DNA of 40,377 nucleotides from Eubacteriales bacterium (GTDB taxonomy: Bacteria > Bacillota > Clostridia > Oscillospirales > Oscillospiraceae), in NCBI GenBank assembly GCA_030539285.1, contig JAUNSH010000025.1, positions 1 through 40,377 of the forward strand, written 5' to 3'. The notes beneath the pieces are model-generated. The model searched no databases. It had not been told where the DNA came from and was given only the letters and a program-made list of their open reading frames with translations. The position numbers were made by a program, and so were the translations under genes. Positions 1 through 7,486 of this stretch are shown here, piece after piece. How positions within the stretch are numbered: the first letter of the stretch is position 1; the number at the start of each line of letters is the position of its first letter.

Positions 1-213
1 TTGAAAATGGAAAGTTGAAAGTGGAAAGTGAAGGTATTGCCTGCGGCAATTATTTCAAATGATCCGCAAAGCAGATACCACAATTTTTAACTTTCAACTA
101 TCAACTGAATTTACTCCGGGAGAATTTTAGCAGTTGAAAGGGCTGCCGCAAGTTCGGCATTCGTTTCAAGTGCTAAACCTCCCGAACCACAAATATATCA
201 AGGAGGTTTTTTC
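1..213. promoter_or_regulatory. pnp upstream region with repeat arms and RBS-masking hairpin
   Basis: No gene is visible here. Bases 14-32 and the inverted stretch around 90-112 carry the purine-rich word GTTGAAAGT/ACTTTCAAC, which recurs at 21294-21326, so this is a dispersed repeat. Close to pnp, AAACCTCC at 175-182 is a perfect complement of GGAGGTTT at 202-209, with a 19-nt loop. The right arm contains the Shine-Dalgarno of pnp and is followed by six T. The stem could mask the ribosome site or act as a weak terminator. E. coli pnp is known to be autoregulated through its leader; applying that here is inference. Confidence 0.6.
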
Positions 214-2337
214 GTGATTACTCATAAGCAGTATCCCAACCATCATGTCTATGAAATGGAAATCGGCGGCCGTCCCTTTACCGTGGAGACCGGTAAGGTG
301 GCCGAGCTGGCCAACGCCGAGTGCATCTGCCGCTACGGCGACACCGTGGTGCTGAACACCTGCACCTGCAACCCCATCCCCAAGGCTGGCATCGACTACT
401 TCCCCCTGACCATCGAGTTCGAGGAGCGGATGTACTCCGTGGGCCGCATCCCCGGCTCCTTCAACCGCCGGGAGGGCAAGCCCTCCGAGCGGGGCATCCT
501 GAACAGCCGGATCATCGACCGGCCCATGCGCCCCCTGTTCGACGAGGAGCTGCGCAACGACACCGTGGTCACCTGCACCGTGCTGGCCAACGACTACGAC
601 AACCCCGTGGAGATCGTGGCCTCTCTGGGCGCTTCCATCGCCATCGCTTCCTCCGACGTGCCCTGGAACGGCCCCGTGGCTACCACCAACGTGGCCCATC
701 TGAACGGCAAATATATCATCAACCCCTCCGCCGACGAGCGGGAGGCCGCCGACTGCTTCGTGTGCATCTCCTCCACCTTCGAGAAGGTGGTCATGATCGA
801 GACCGAGGCCAACGAGGCTCCCGAGTCCGTGGTGCTGGAGGCCATCCGTGTGGCCCACGAGACCAACATGGAGATCGTCAAGTTCATCAACGCCATCGTG
901 GCCGAGATCGGCAAGCCCAAGTTCACCTTCGAGAAGGCCGCCGTCAACCACGAGCTGCTGGATGACCTGATGAACTACGGCCTGAACCAGATCGAGTACG
1001 CCCTGGACACCGACGACAAGAATGTCCGGGAAGAGCGCCTGACTGCCGCCCGTCTGGACTTTGCGGAAAAGTTCGGCGAGAAGTACGAGGATTTCGACAC
1101 CCACATCGAGGTCTGCCTGTACAAGATGCAGAAGAAGGTCGTCAAGAAGTGGCTGCTGCAGGGCAAGCGTGTGGACGGCCGCGGCATGGACGACATCCGT
1201 CCTCTGGACGCCGAAGTGGGCGTGCTGCCCCGGGTCCACGGCTCCGGCCTGTTCTCCCGTGGTCAGACTCAGGTGCTGTCCATCTGCACCCTGAACACCC
1301 TGTCCGCCGCCCAGAAGCTGGACACCATCTACCCCGAGGAAACTAAGCGCTATATCCATCACTACAACTTCCCCGCCTACTCCACCGGCGAGGCCCGGGC
1401 TGCCCGCTCCACCTCCCGTCGTGAGATTGGCCACGGCGCGCTGGCTGAGAAGGCCCTGCTGCCCGTGATCCCCAGCGTGGAGGAGTTCCCCTACGCCATC
1501 CGTGTGGTGTCCGAGGTGCTGTCCTCTAACGGCTCCACCTCTCAGGGCTCCATCTGCGGCTCTACCCTGGCTCTGATGGACGCCGGCGTGCCCATCAAGC
1601 GGCCCGTTGCCGGCATTTCCTGCGGCCTGATCTCCGATCAGGAGACCGGCGAGTGGAGAACCTTCACCGACATTCAGGGTGTTGAGGACTTCCACGGCGA
1701 AATGGACTTCAAGGTCGCCGGTACCACCGAGGGCATCACCGCCATTCAGATGGACCTAAAGAACAAGGGTCTGACCATGGAGATCATCGCCGACGCGCTG
1801 GAGCGCTGCCGCAAGGCCCGTCTGGAGATCATTTCCGAGATTATCCTGAAGGCCATCCCCGCGCCCCGTGAGGAGGTTTCCGAGTACGCCCCCAAGATGA
1901 TCTCCATGAAGATCCCCGTGGAGAAGATCCGTGAGGTCATCGGCTCCGGCGGCAAGACCATCCAGAAGATCTGCGCTGACACCGGCGCCAAGGTGGACAT
2001 CGACGATGACGGCTCCGTGTTCATCTCCGCTGTGGACGCCGCTGCCGCCAACGCTGCCAAGAAGATGGTAGACGACATCTGCTTCGTGCCCGAGGTGGGT
2101 AAGCTGTACTACGGCAAGGTCGTCCGCATCCTGCCCATCGGCGCGTTCGTGGAGATCGCTCCCGGCCACGACGGCATGGTGCACATCTCCAAGCTGGAGA
2201 ACCGCCGGGTGGAGAAGGTCGAGGACGTGCTGAACCTGGGCGACATGACCTGGGTCAAGTTCATGGGCTTCGACGAGAAGGGCCGCGCCAACTTCAGCCG
2301 CAAGGACGCCCTGAAGGAAATGGCCGAGAAGGGCTGA
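214..2337 (+). CDS. pnp: Polyribonucleotide nucleotidyltransferase (PNPase)
   Basis: PNPase degrades RNA 3' to 5' by phosphorolysis and can add 3' tails. It works as a cytosolic trimer, often in RNA degradosome-like complexes. The 707-aa protein has full family length. It shows a first RNase PH domain (about residues 10-140), a helical linker, a second PH domain (about 320-530) with the active-site stretch GEMDFKVAGT, a KH domain near 565-605 with the GSGGKTIQ loop, and a C-terminal S1 domain from about 628 (GKVVRILPIGAFVEI). The start is GTG, set by AGGAGG at 201-206 with 7-nt spacing. The gene stands alone: no rpsO lies within the 213 bases upstream. A strong intrinsic terminator follows. 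Confidence 0.98.
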   Translation: MITHKQYPNHHVYEMEIGGRPFTVETGKVAELANAECICRYGDTVVLNTCTCNPIPKAGIDYFPLTIEFEERMYSVGRIPGSFNRREGKPSERGILNSRIIDRPMRPLFDEELRNDTVVTCTVLANDYDNPVEIVASLGASIAIASSDVPWNGPVATTNVAHLNGKYIINPSADEREAADCFVCISSTFEKVVMIETEANEAPESVVLEAIRVAHETNMEIVKFINAIVAEIGKPKFTFEKAAVNHELLDDLMNYGLNQIEYALDTDDKNVREERLTAARLDFAEKFGEKYEDFDTHIEVCLYKMQKKVVKKWLLQGKRVDGRGMDDIRPLDAEVGVLPRVHGSGLFSRGQTQVLSICTLNTLSAAQKLDTIYPEETKRYIHHYNFPAYSTGEARAARSTSRREIGHGALAEKALLPVIPSVEEFPYAIRVVSEVLSSNGSTSQGSICGSTLALMDAGVPIKRPVAGISCGLISDQETGEWRTFTDIQGVEDFHGEMDFKVAGTTEGITAIQMDLKNKGLTMEIIADALERCRKARLEIISEIILKAIPAPREEVSEYAPKMISMKIPVEKIREVIGSGGKTIQKICADTGAKVDIDDDGSVFISAVDAAAANAAKKMVDDICFVPEVGKLYYGKVVRILPIGAFVEIAPGHDGMVHISKLENRRVEKVEDVLNLGDMTWVKFMGFDEKGRANFSRKDALKEMAEKG

Positions 2338-2359
2338 TTTCCAATCAATACAATCGTTT

Positions 2360-2392
2360 CCCGCCCTGCTTGCGCAGGGCGGGTTCTTTTTT
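2360..2392 (+). terminator. Intrinsic terminator of pnp
   Basis: A perfect 10-bp GC stem, CCCGCCCTGC/GCAGGGCGGG, with a TTGC loop is followed by a T-rich tail. It starts 22 bases after the pnp stop. Confidence 0.93.
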
Positions 2393-2416
2393 GCAAATCC
2401 AGCATTTTCTAACTGA

Positions 2417-2483
2417 CAAATTGAAATTTCGCACATCAAGCCTTCCCCAAAGGGGAAGGCTTTGCTTCGCAAATTCCAATTTG
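2417..2483. repeat. Nested palindrome with AAATTGGAATTT-type outer arms
   Basis: The outer arms CAAATTGAAATTTCGC and GCAAATTCCAATTTG are inverted copies. Between them sits a second perfect inverted repeat, AAGCCTTCCCC/GGGGAAGGCTT, with an AAA loop. The same outer arms recur around a different core at 22657-22846 and 26776-26844. It is a noncoding dispersed element of REP or MITE type. Confidence 0.75.
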
Positions 2484-2531
2484 ATGTACTGCTCGGGCAA
2501 TACAGCAAGCACAAATCCCCTTGCAAAGATG

Positions 2532-2560
2532 TTGACAATTCAACTTCTTTGTGGTATACT
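2532..2560 (+). promoter_or_regulatory. Sigma-A-type promoter of the marR-adh-aldh-degV operon
   Basis: TTGACA (2532-2537) and TATACT (2555-2560) are separated by exactly 17 bases. The promoter lies about 75 bases upstream of the MarR start. Confidence 0.85.
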
Positions 2561-2565
2561 GCCAA

Positions 2566-2583
2566 AAGTTGAGCCATCAACTT
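2566..2583. promoter_or_regulatory. Candidate MarR operator
   Basis: AAGTTGA-GCCA-TCAACTT is an 18-bp perfect inverted repeat just downstream of the -10 box, where bound repressor would block initiation. A related half site, TCAACTT, lies in the promoter spacer (2540-2546). MarR dimers typically bind such short AT-rich palindromes next to their own promoter. Confidence 0.65.
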
Positions 2584-2635
2584 GTATGGAATGCCAAATC
2601 GTGGGTTTACAATTGTCCCCAGAAAGGAACCTCCC

Positions 2636-3085
2636 ATGCTTGACCGTTTTGAAAAATTCTCCCTGGCCATTGCGGAGATCAACCGCTGCTGGCACAAGAT
2701 CGCAGGGGAGGAACTGTCCAAATATGCCCTGAAAGCCTCCCATGTCACCTACCTTCTGACCCTCTACCGCAATCCCGAGGGGCTGACCGCGCCCAAGCTG
2801 GCAGAGCTGTGCGACCGGGACAAGGCGGATGTCTCCCGGATGCTGTCCATTCTGGAAACCAAAGGGCTGGTCACCAAGGACGGCGTTGGCGGGAACCGCT
2901 ACCGGGGCTGCCTTCGGCTCACCCCGGAGGGACAGGCCGTTGCGGAGGAACTGTCCCGGCGGGCGGAGCTTGCCGTGGAACAGGCCGGGGCGGGCCTCAC
3001 TGAGCGGGAACGAATGATTTTCTATGCCGCTCTGGATACCATCACCAAAAATTTACGCAGAATCTGTCAGGAGGGACTGCAATGA
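2636..3085 (+). CDS. MarR family transcriptional regulator
   Basis: This is a small winged-helix dimer expected to repress its own operon until a ligand binds. The protein is 149 aa from ATG 2636, chosen because AGAAAGGA sits 7 bases upstream; the in-frame ATG at 2582 lies inside the operator region and lacks a good site. The helix-turn-helix is visible at LTAPKLAELCDRDKADVSRM, followed by the recognition helix and wing (LETKGLVTKD...YRGCLRLT), with dimer helices at both ends. The stop overlaps the next start (ATGA at 3082-3085), so it is translationally coupled to the alcohol dehydrogenase. The natural ligand is unknown; an aldehyde or alcohol is a guess from context. Confidence 0.9.
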   Translation: MLDRFEKFSLAIAEINRCWHKIAGEELSKYALKASHVTYLLTLYRNPEGLTAPKLAELCDRDKADVSRMLSILETKGLVTKDGVGGNRYRGCLRLTPEGQAVAEELSRRAELAVEQAGAGLTERERMIFYAALDTITKNLRRICQEGLQ

Positions 3086-4314
3086 ACCCCATCAAAGCCT
3101 TTTACTGCCGCACGGTGCAATTCGTGCTGCGGGCCGCCCTGCCGGTGCTCCCCTATCGGGAGCCGGAGATCTTCCGCAGCTGCGCCGAGCTGAGCACCGT
3201 ATTCACCAAAAAACACATTCAGCAGGTGCTCATCGTCACCGACGAGGGCATTGTCCGCAGCGGCATCGCCGGGCAGCTGGAAGCCGCTCTCGATGAATGC
3301 GGTGTCAGCTACACCGTCTATTCCGAGACCCGGCCCAATCCCACCGTGGACAACCTAGAGTCCGCCCTGTGGCTGTACCGCCGGGACAACTGTCAGGCCC
3401 TGATCGCTATCGGCGGCGGCTCCTCCATGGACTGCGCCAAGGCCGTGGGCGCCCGGATCGCCCGGCCCCGGACCCCGCTGGGCAAGCTGAAAGGCACCCT
3501 TCGCATTCTTCACAAGCTGCCCACCCTCATTGCCATCCCCACCACCGCCGGAACCGGCAGCGAGACTACTCTTGCGGCGGTGATCACCGACAGTGAAAAG
3601 AAGCACAAATACGTCATGAACGATTTCGTGCTGATCCCCCGCTATGCGGTACTGGACGCCAGTCTCACCTGCTCCCTGCCGCCCCATCTGACCTCCACCA
3701 CCGGCATGGACGCCTTGACCCACGCGGTGGAGGCCTACATTGGTCGCTCCACCACCCGTCTGACCCGGGAAAAGGCCCTGGAAGCCACCCGGCTGGTCTT
3801 TGAGAACGTGGAAACCGCCTACCGGGATGGGCAGAACATGGAGGCCCGGGCCAATATGCTCACCGCCGCCTATGCCGCCGGCGTGGCCTTCACCCGCTCC
3901 TACGTGGGCTATATCCACGCCGTAGCCCACTCCCTTGGGGGCCAGTACAACATCCCCCACGGCCTTGCCAACGCGGTGATCATGCCCTACGTGCTGGAAA
4001 GCTACGGCCCCTGCATCCACGGGAAACTCCATGAGCTGGGCATTGCCGCGGGCGTGTGCACTGCGGAGGAATCCGATGAAATTGCCTCCGCAAAATTTAT
4101 TCAGGCTATTCGGAATCTCAACGCCCGCATGAACATCCCCGCCCATTTGGAAGGCATTCAGGAAGCGGACATTCCCGTCATGGCGGCCCACGCGGAGAAG
4201 GAGGCCAATCCCCTGTACCCCGTGCCCCGGCTGATGACGAAAGCGGAGCTGGAAGGATTCTACCGCCAGGTCGCGGCGGTGAAGGAGGTGCGCCATGGAA
4301 AGCAGGCAAGCTGA
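3082..4314 (+). CDS. Iron-containing (group III) alcohol dehydrogenase
   Basis: The protein is an NAD(P)-dependent interconverter of alcohols and aldehydes, 410 aa, usual length for the family. The nucleotide-binding loop GGGSSMDCAK is near residues 111-120 and PTTAGTGSET follows near 153. Metal ligands are visible in GMDALTHAVEAY (Asp and His, about 208-219), in AVAHSLGG and in NIPHG (His near 293). The start ATG is preceded by AGGAGGG inside marR. Its last 20 bases overlap the aldehyde dehydrogenase gene, which argues for paired expression: alcohol to aldehyde to acid, or the reverse. The N-terminal 30 residues are basic and hydrophobic but do not look like a signal peptide. Substrate cannot be assigned. 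Confidence 0.92.
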   Translation: MNPIKAFYCRTVQFVLRAALPVLPYREPEIFRSCAELSTVFTKKHIQQVLIVTDEGIVRSGIAGQLEAALDECGVSYTVYSETRPNPTVDNLESALWLYRRDNCQALIAIGGGSSMDCAKAVGARIARPRTPLGKLKGTLRILHKLPTLIAIPTTAGTGSETTLAAVITDSEKKHKYVMNDFVLIPRYAVLDASLTCSLPPHLTSTTGMDALTHAVEAYIGRSTTRLTREKALEATRLVFENVETAYRDGQNMEARANMLTAAYAAGVAFTRSYVGYIHAVAHSLGGQYNIPHGLANAVIMPYVLESYGPCIHGKLHELGIAAGVCTAEESDEIASAKFIQAIRNLNARMNIPAHLEGIQEADIPVMAAHAEKEANPLYPVPRLMTKAELEGFYRQVAAVKEVRHGKQAS

Positions 4315-5677
4315 GGCCCTTGTGAAGAGCCAGCGGGACTACTTCCGCACCGGCGCAACACTGCCCGTTTCCTTCCGTCTGGAAGCCCTCGATAAGCTTT
4401 ATAAGGCCGTGAGCGCCCGCCAGCCGGAGATCTGCTCCGCCCTGAAATCCGATCTGGGCAAGAGCGAAACCGAAAGCTTTATGTGCGAAATCGGCATGGT
4501 TTTGTCGGAAATCACCTATATGCGAAAGCATATCCGCAAGTTTTCCCGGCCCAAGACCGTGTGGACACCTCTTGCCCAGTTCCATTCCCACAGCTTCACC
4601 CAGAGCGTGCCCTACGGAAACACCCTGATCATGAGTCCCTGGAACTATCCGTTCCTGCTGTCCATGGAGCCACTGGTAGATGCCATCGCGGCGGGCAACA
4701 CCGCCATCCTCAAGCCCAGCGCCTACTCCCCCGCCACTGCCGAAATCATCAAGTCTTTGGTTGAAGACTGCTTCCCGGCGGAATTTGTCACCGTGGTCAC
4801 CGGCGGGCGGCAGGAAAACAGCGTCCTTCTGGAACAGAAATTTGACCTGATTTTCTTCACCGGCTCCCAGGCCGTTGGCAAGGAAGTGCTGCGCCGGGCT
4901 GCGGAGCATCTGACCCCCGCCGTGCTGGAGCTGGGCGGCAAAAGCCCCTGCATCGTGGATGCCAGCGCGGACATCCAGCTGGCGGCAAAGCGCATCGTCT
5001 TCGGCAAGTTCCTGAACTGCGGCCAGACCTGCGTGGCCCCGGACTACATCCTCTGCCACGCTTCCGTGAAAGAACAGCTGATTACGGAACTGAAAAAGCA
5101 GATCACCGCCCAGTTTGGCCCGAACCCCCTTGAAAACCCCGACTACGGAAAAATCATCAACCGGAAGCATTTTGACCGTCTCTGCGGCCTGATTTCCCGG
5201 GAAAAGGTGGTTTTTGGCGGAGAGACGGACCCCGCCGCCTGCCGCATCGCGCCCACCATTCTGTCCGACGTGACCCCTGACGACCCCGTTATGGGGCAGG
5301 AGATTTTCGGACCTCTGCTGCCCATTCTGACCTTTGACAAATTTGAAGAGGTCATTTCCTTTGTAGAATCCGGCGGCAAGCCCCTGGCTGCCTACCTGTT
5401 CAGCCGGAATGCCGAACAAATTGAGCAGTACCGCACCCGCCTGCCCTTCGGCGGCGGCTGCATCAACGACACCATCATCCATCTGGCTACCAGCGAGATG
5501 GGTTTCGGCGGCGTGGGCGAAAGCGGCATGGGTGCCTACCACGGCCGTGAGGGCTTCGACGCTTTCTCCCACAAAAAGAGCATCGTGGACAAAAAAATGT
5601 GGCTGGATCTGCCCATGCGCTACCAGCCCTACACCAGCAAATTGTACCAGAATCTGCTGCATCTGTTTCTAAAATAA
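4295..5677 (+). CDS. Aldehyde dehydrogenase, ALDH3-like
   Basis: The enzyme oxidises an aldehyde to a carboxylic acid with NAD(P). At 460 aa it matches the short ALDH3 class rather than the ~500-aa classes. Visible motifs are SPWNYPFLLS with KPSAYSPATA (cofactor binding), FFTGSQAVGKEV (glycine motif), LELGGKSP with the general-base Glu about residue 212, and NCGQTCVAPDY with the nucleophile Cys about residue 246. The C-terminal part INDTIIHLA and GGVGESGMGAYHG is typical of ALDH3. AAGGAGGT lies 6 bases before the ATG, inside adh. Pairing with an alcohol dehydrogenase under a MarR regulator suggests inducible aldehyde detoxification or alcohol catabolism. Confidence 0.93.
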   Translation: MESRQAEALVKSQRDYFRTGATLPVSFRLEALDKLYKAVSARQPEICSALKSDLGKSETESFMCEIGMVLSEITYMRKHIRKFSRPKTVWTPLAQFHSHSFTQSVPYGNTLIMSPWNYPFLLSMEPLVDAIAAGNTAILKPSAYSPATAEIIKSLVEDCFPAEFVTVVTGGRQENSVLLEQKFDLIFFTGSQAVGKEVLRRAAEHLTPAVLELGGKSPCIVDASADIQLAAKRIVFGKFLNCGQTCVAPDYILCHASVKEQLITELKKQITAQFGPNPLENPDYGKIINRKHFDRLCGLISREKVVFGGETDPAACRIAPTILSDVTPDDPVMGQEIFGPLLPILTFDKFEEVISFVESGGKPLAAYLFSRNAEQIEQYRTRLPFGGGCINDTIIHLATSEMGFGGVGESGMGAYHGREGFDAFSHKKSIVDKKMWLDLPMRYQPYTSKLYQNLLHLFLK

Positions 5678-5689
5678 GGAGGATACCCC

Positions 5690-6529
5690 ATGCGTGTCAG
5701 AATCATCATTGACTCTACCACAGACCTGGCCCCGGAGTTGAGGGGGCAGGTGGAGATCGTTCCTCTGACCGTGAATTTCGGTACCGAGGAATATATCGAC
5801 GGCATCACCATCACCCACGAGGAATTCTACAACAAGCTCATCGAAAGTGACGTGCTCCCCACCACCAGCCAGGCCACTCCCGCCGCCTTTGAGAAGGTGT
5901 TCGAGGAGGTCGCCGCCGCCGGGGACAGTGCTGTAGTCATCACCCTGGCCTCCCAGCTCTCCGGCACCTGCCAGAGCGCCCGGATCGCCGCCGAGGACTA
6001 CGATAACATCTACGTGGTGGACAGCGGCAGCGTGACCCTTGGCGCGGGCATTCTGACGGAGTACGCCCTGCAGTGTGCCTGCTCCGGCATGGAAGCCGCC
6101 GAGATCGCCGCCCGGCTGGAACAGAAGAAGGAGGACATCTGCCTGATCGCCATGCTGGACACCCTGGAATACCTGAAAAAGGGCGGGCGCATCTCCGCCG
6201 CCGTGGCCTTTGCGGGCGGGCTGCTGAACATCAAGCCCGTGGTCAACGTGAAGGACGGCGTCATCAATATGCTGGGCAAGGCCCGCGGCTCCAAGCAGGG
6301 CAACAACCTGCTGGTGCAGGAGATCGGCAAGACCGGCGGTATTGACTTCTCCATGCCCATTCTGCTGGGCTATACCGGCCTGTCTGACGCTCTGCTGAAA
6401 AAGTACATGGACGACAGCGCGCCCCTGTGGGAGGGCGGTGTGGACTCCCTGCGCTACACCAGCATCGGAAGTGTGGTAGGCACCCACGCAGGCCCCGGTG
6501 CCATCGCCGCCGCATTCTTCCATAAATAA
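5690..6529 (+). CDS. DegV family fatty-acid-binding protein
   Basis: DegV/FakB proteins bind one fatty acid in a two-domain fold. In Firmicutes they present it to the kinase FakA for phosphorylation and entry into phospholipid synthesis. The 279-aa protein opens with the family signature IIDSTTDLAPEL and carries PTTSQATP (residues about 60-67), SQLSGTCQSA and a conserved LEYLKKGGRIS segment. The final GTHAGPGAIAAAF is also typical. TAAGGAGGA sits just before the ATG, 12 bases after the aldehyde dehydrogenase stop, so it is likely the last gene of the MarR operon. No fakA is in the window. A link between fatty aldehyde oxidation and fatty acid capture is attractive but inferred. Confidence 0.92.
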   Translation: MRVRIIIDSTTDLAPELRGQVEIVPLTVNFGTEEYIDGITITHEEFYNKLIESDVLPTTSQATPAAFEKVFEEVAAAGDSAVVITLASQLSGTCQSARIAAEDYDNIYVVDSGSVTLGAGILTEYALQCACSGMEAAEIAARLEQKKEDICLIAMLDTLEYLKKGGRISAAVAFAGGLLNIKPVVNVKDGVINMLGKARGSKQGNNLLVQEIGKTGGIDFSMPILLGYTGLSDALLKKYMDDSAPLWEGGVDSLRYTSIGSVVGTHAGPGAIAAAFFHK

Positions 6530-6535
6530 GCCAAA

Positions 6536-6562
6536 ATCCTCCGTATGGTTGCATACGGAGGA
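6536..6562. terminator. Bidirectional terminator between convergent genes
   Basis: ATCCTCCGTATG/CATACGGAGGAT forms a perfect 12-bp stem with a 3-4 nt loop. T-rich sequence follows it on the plus strand (ATTTATTGTTT), and TTTTGGC follows on the minus strand. It sits between the stop codons of degV and the hxlR-type gene. Confidence 0.85.
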
Positions 6563-6566
6563 TCAT

Positions 6567-6896
6567 TTATTGTTTCAGAACGGATTTATAGTAGTTTCCG
6601 AAATCAGCCAGCGCATCAATGATCGGCAGCATCTCCCGGCCCAAATCTGTCAAGCCGTACTCAACTCTCGGCGGCAGCTCCTGATAGTCGTGACGGTAAG
6701 CAAGGCCGTCATCGATCATCTGCCTCAGGCTGTCGGTCAGCACCTTTTGGGATATCCCATCCAAATCCCTTAACAGTTCATTGAATCTCCATGGTCGTGT
6801 TTTCAGGTTGCGCAGGATCAGCAGCTTCCACTTCCCACCAATCAACGCAACAGCAGTCGCCACGGGGCAGGCTGGTAATTCGTCTTTCGTTTTCAT
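6567..6896 (-). CDS. HxlR family transcriptional regulator
   Basis: This is a winged-helix regulator of the HxlR type, 109 aa, with the family hallmark ACPVATAVALIGGKWKLLIL near the N-terminus, RFNELLRDLDGISQKVLTDSLR as the DNA-reading helices, and EYGLTDLGREMLPI in the wing. The single Cys near residue 10 aligns with the cysteine used for redox or electrophile sensing in several HxlR relatives; a sensing role here is inferred. ATG 6896 was chosen because GAGGTGA lies 9 bases upstream; the GTG six bases further upstream is too close to that site. It is divergent from the cupin gene, which it most likely controls. Confidence 0.92.
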   Translation of the reverse strand: MKTKDELPACPVATAVALIGGKWKLLILRNLKTRPWRFNELLRDLDGISQKVLTDSLRQMIDDGLAYRHDYQELPPRVEYGLTDLGREMLPIIDALADFGNYYKSVLKQ

Positions 6897-6970
6897 GTAC
6901 ACAAGTCACCTCACAGTCACAGAATACCATACATTCTAAAAATAGTATACAGTTATAAAAAAGTGCGTAC

Positions 6971-6999
6971 TTGTTTTTGGATGCACCCGGTGATAAACT
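6971..6999 (+). promoter_or_regulatory. Promoter of the cupin gene within the divergent region
   Basis: TTGTTT (6971-6976) and TAAACT (6994-6999) are spaced by 17 bases. Just upstream, AT-rich sequence with a GTATAC palindrome (about 6949-6954) and an inverted AAGT/ACTT pair flanking GCGT (6961-6972) are candidate HxlR contacts. Operator assignment is tentative. Confidence 0.5.
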
Positions 7000-7044
7000 A
7001 CCGTCAGGCAATCGAAATTGCGAATCCATTTGGAGGTACACACC

Positions 7045-7398
7045 ATGAAAAACTACGCAAAAACAAATATTGGCAATGAAGGCAGAGTGGAACTGCACGA
7101 GAAGCTTGCCCTGACCGGAGCGGAAGTCAGCGTCAATCAGCTCCCCGCAGGTACGGGTGTTCCCTTCGTTCACGCTCACAAGTGCAACGAAGAAATCTAC
7201 GGGATCCTGTCCGGCAAGGGCAAGGCCGTGATTGACGGGGAAGAAATCGCCCTTGCCGCAGGCGACTGGCTGAAAGTTGCCCCCGCAGCAAAGCGGCAGT
7301 TCTCCGCGTCAGAGGATTGTGGAATTACCTTTATCTGCGTTCAGGTGAAGGAAAATTCCCTTGGCGGCTTCACCGCTGACGATGCCGTGGTGTATTAA
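7045..7398 (+). CDS. Small single-domain cupin protein
   Basis: This is a 117-aa one-domain cupin. The first cupin motif is HAHKCNEEIYGILSGKG, with two His and a Glu arranged as metal ligands, and the second is GDWLKVAPAAKRQFSA, where the usual His is replaced, so metal binding may be altered. Such proteins are often small oxygenases, isomerases or sensors; the substrate is unknown. ATG 7045 is chosen for GGAGG at 7032-7036. It is monocistronic and divergent from the HxlR gene, an arrangement typical of stress-induced single-gene responses. Confidence 0.82.
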   Translation: MKNYAKTNIGNEGRVELHEKLALTGAEVSVNQLPAGTGVPFVHAHKCNEEIYGILSGKGKAVIDGEEIALAAGDWLKVAPAAKRQFSASEDCGITFICVQVKENSLGGFTADDAVVY

Positions 7399-7414
7399 AT
7401 AGAAGGAAAAATTG

Positions 7415-7482
7415 CAATGCCCGAGGAATCTGTTGGTTCTTCGGGCATCTGCTTCGCAGATGCCCGGGGCAAGCCCCCGCCC
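7415..7482. repeat. Compound palindrome between cupin and tatD
   Basis: Two hairpins overlap here: TGCCCGAGGAA/TTCTTCGGGCA (about 7418-7448) and GGGCATCTGC/GCAGATGCCC with a TTC loop (about 7444-7466). The strand shared between them means they compete. A third short palindrome, GGGGCAAGCCCC, follows, with GCCCTAC as in the 13353 repeat family. No long T tract follows on either strand, so it is called a repeat rather than a terminator. Confidence 0.55.
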
Positions 7483-7486
7483 TACC

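Noticed and set aside
166..1695. 509-codon minus-strand open frame across pnp
   Set aside because: It is the antisense shadow of a GC-rich, strongly biased coding region; its Gly/Val/Leu/His-rich text has no domain, and pnp is certain.
2582..2635. 18-codon N-terminal extension of the MarR protein
   Set aside because: It begins inside the operator palindrome and lacks a ribosome site, whereas ATG 2636 has one.
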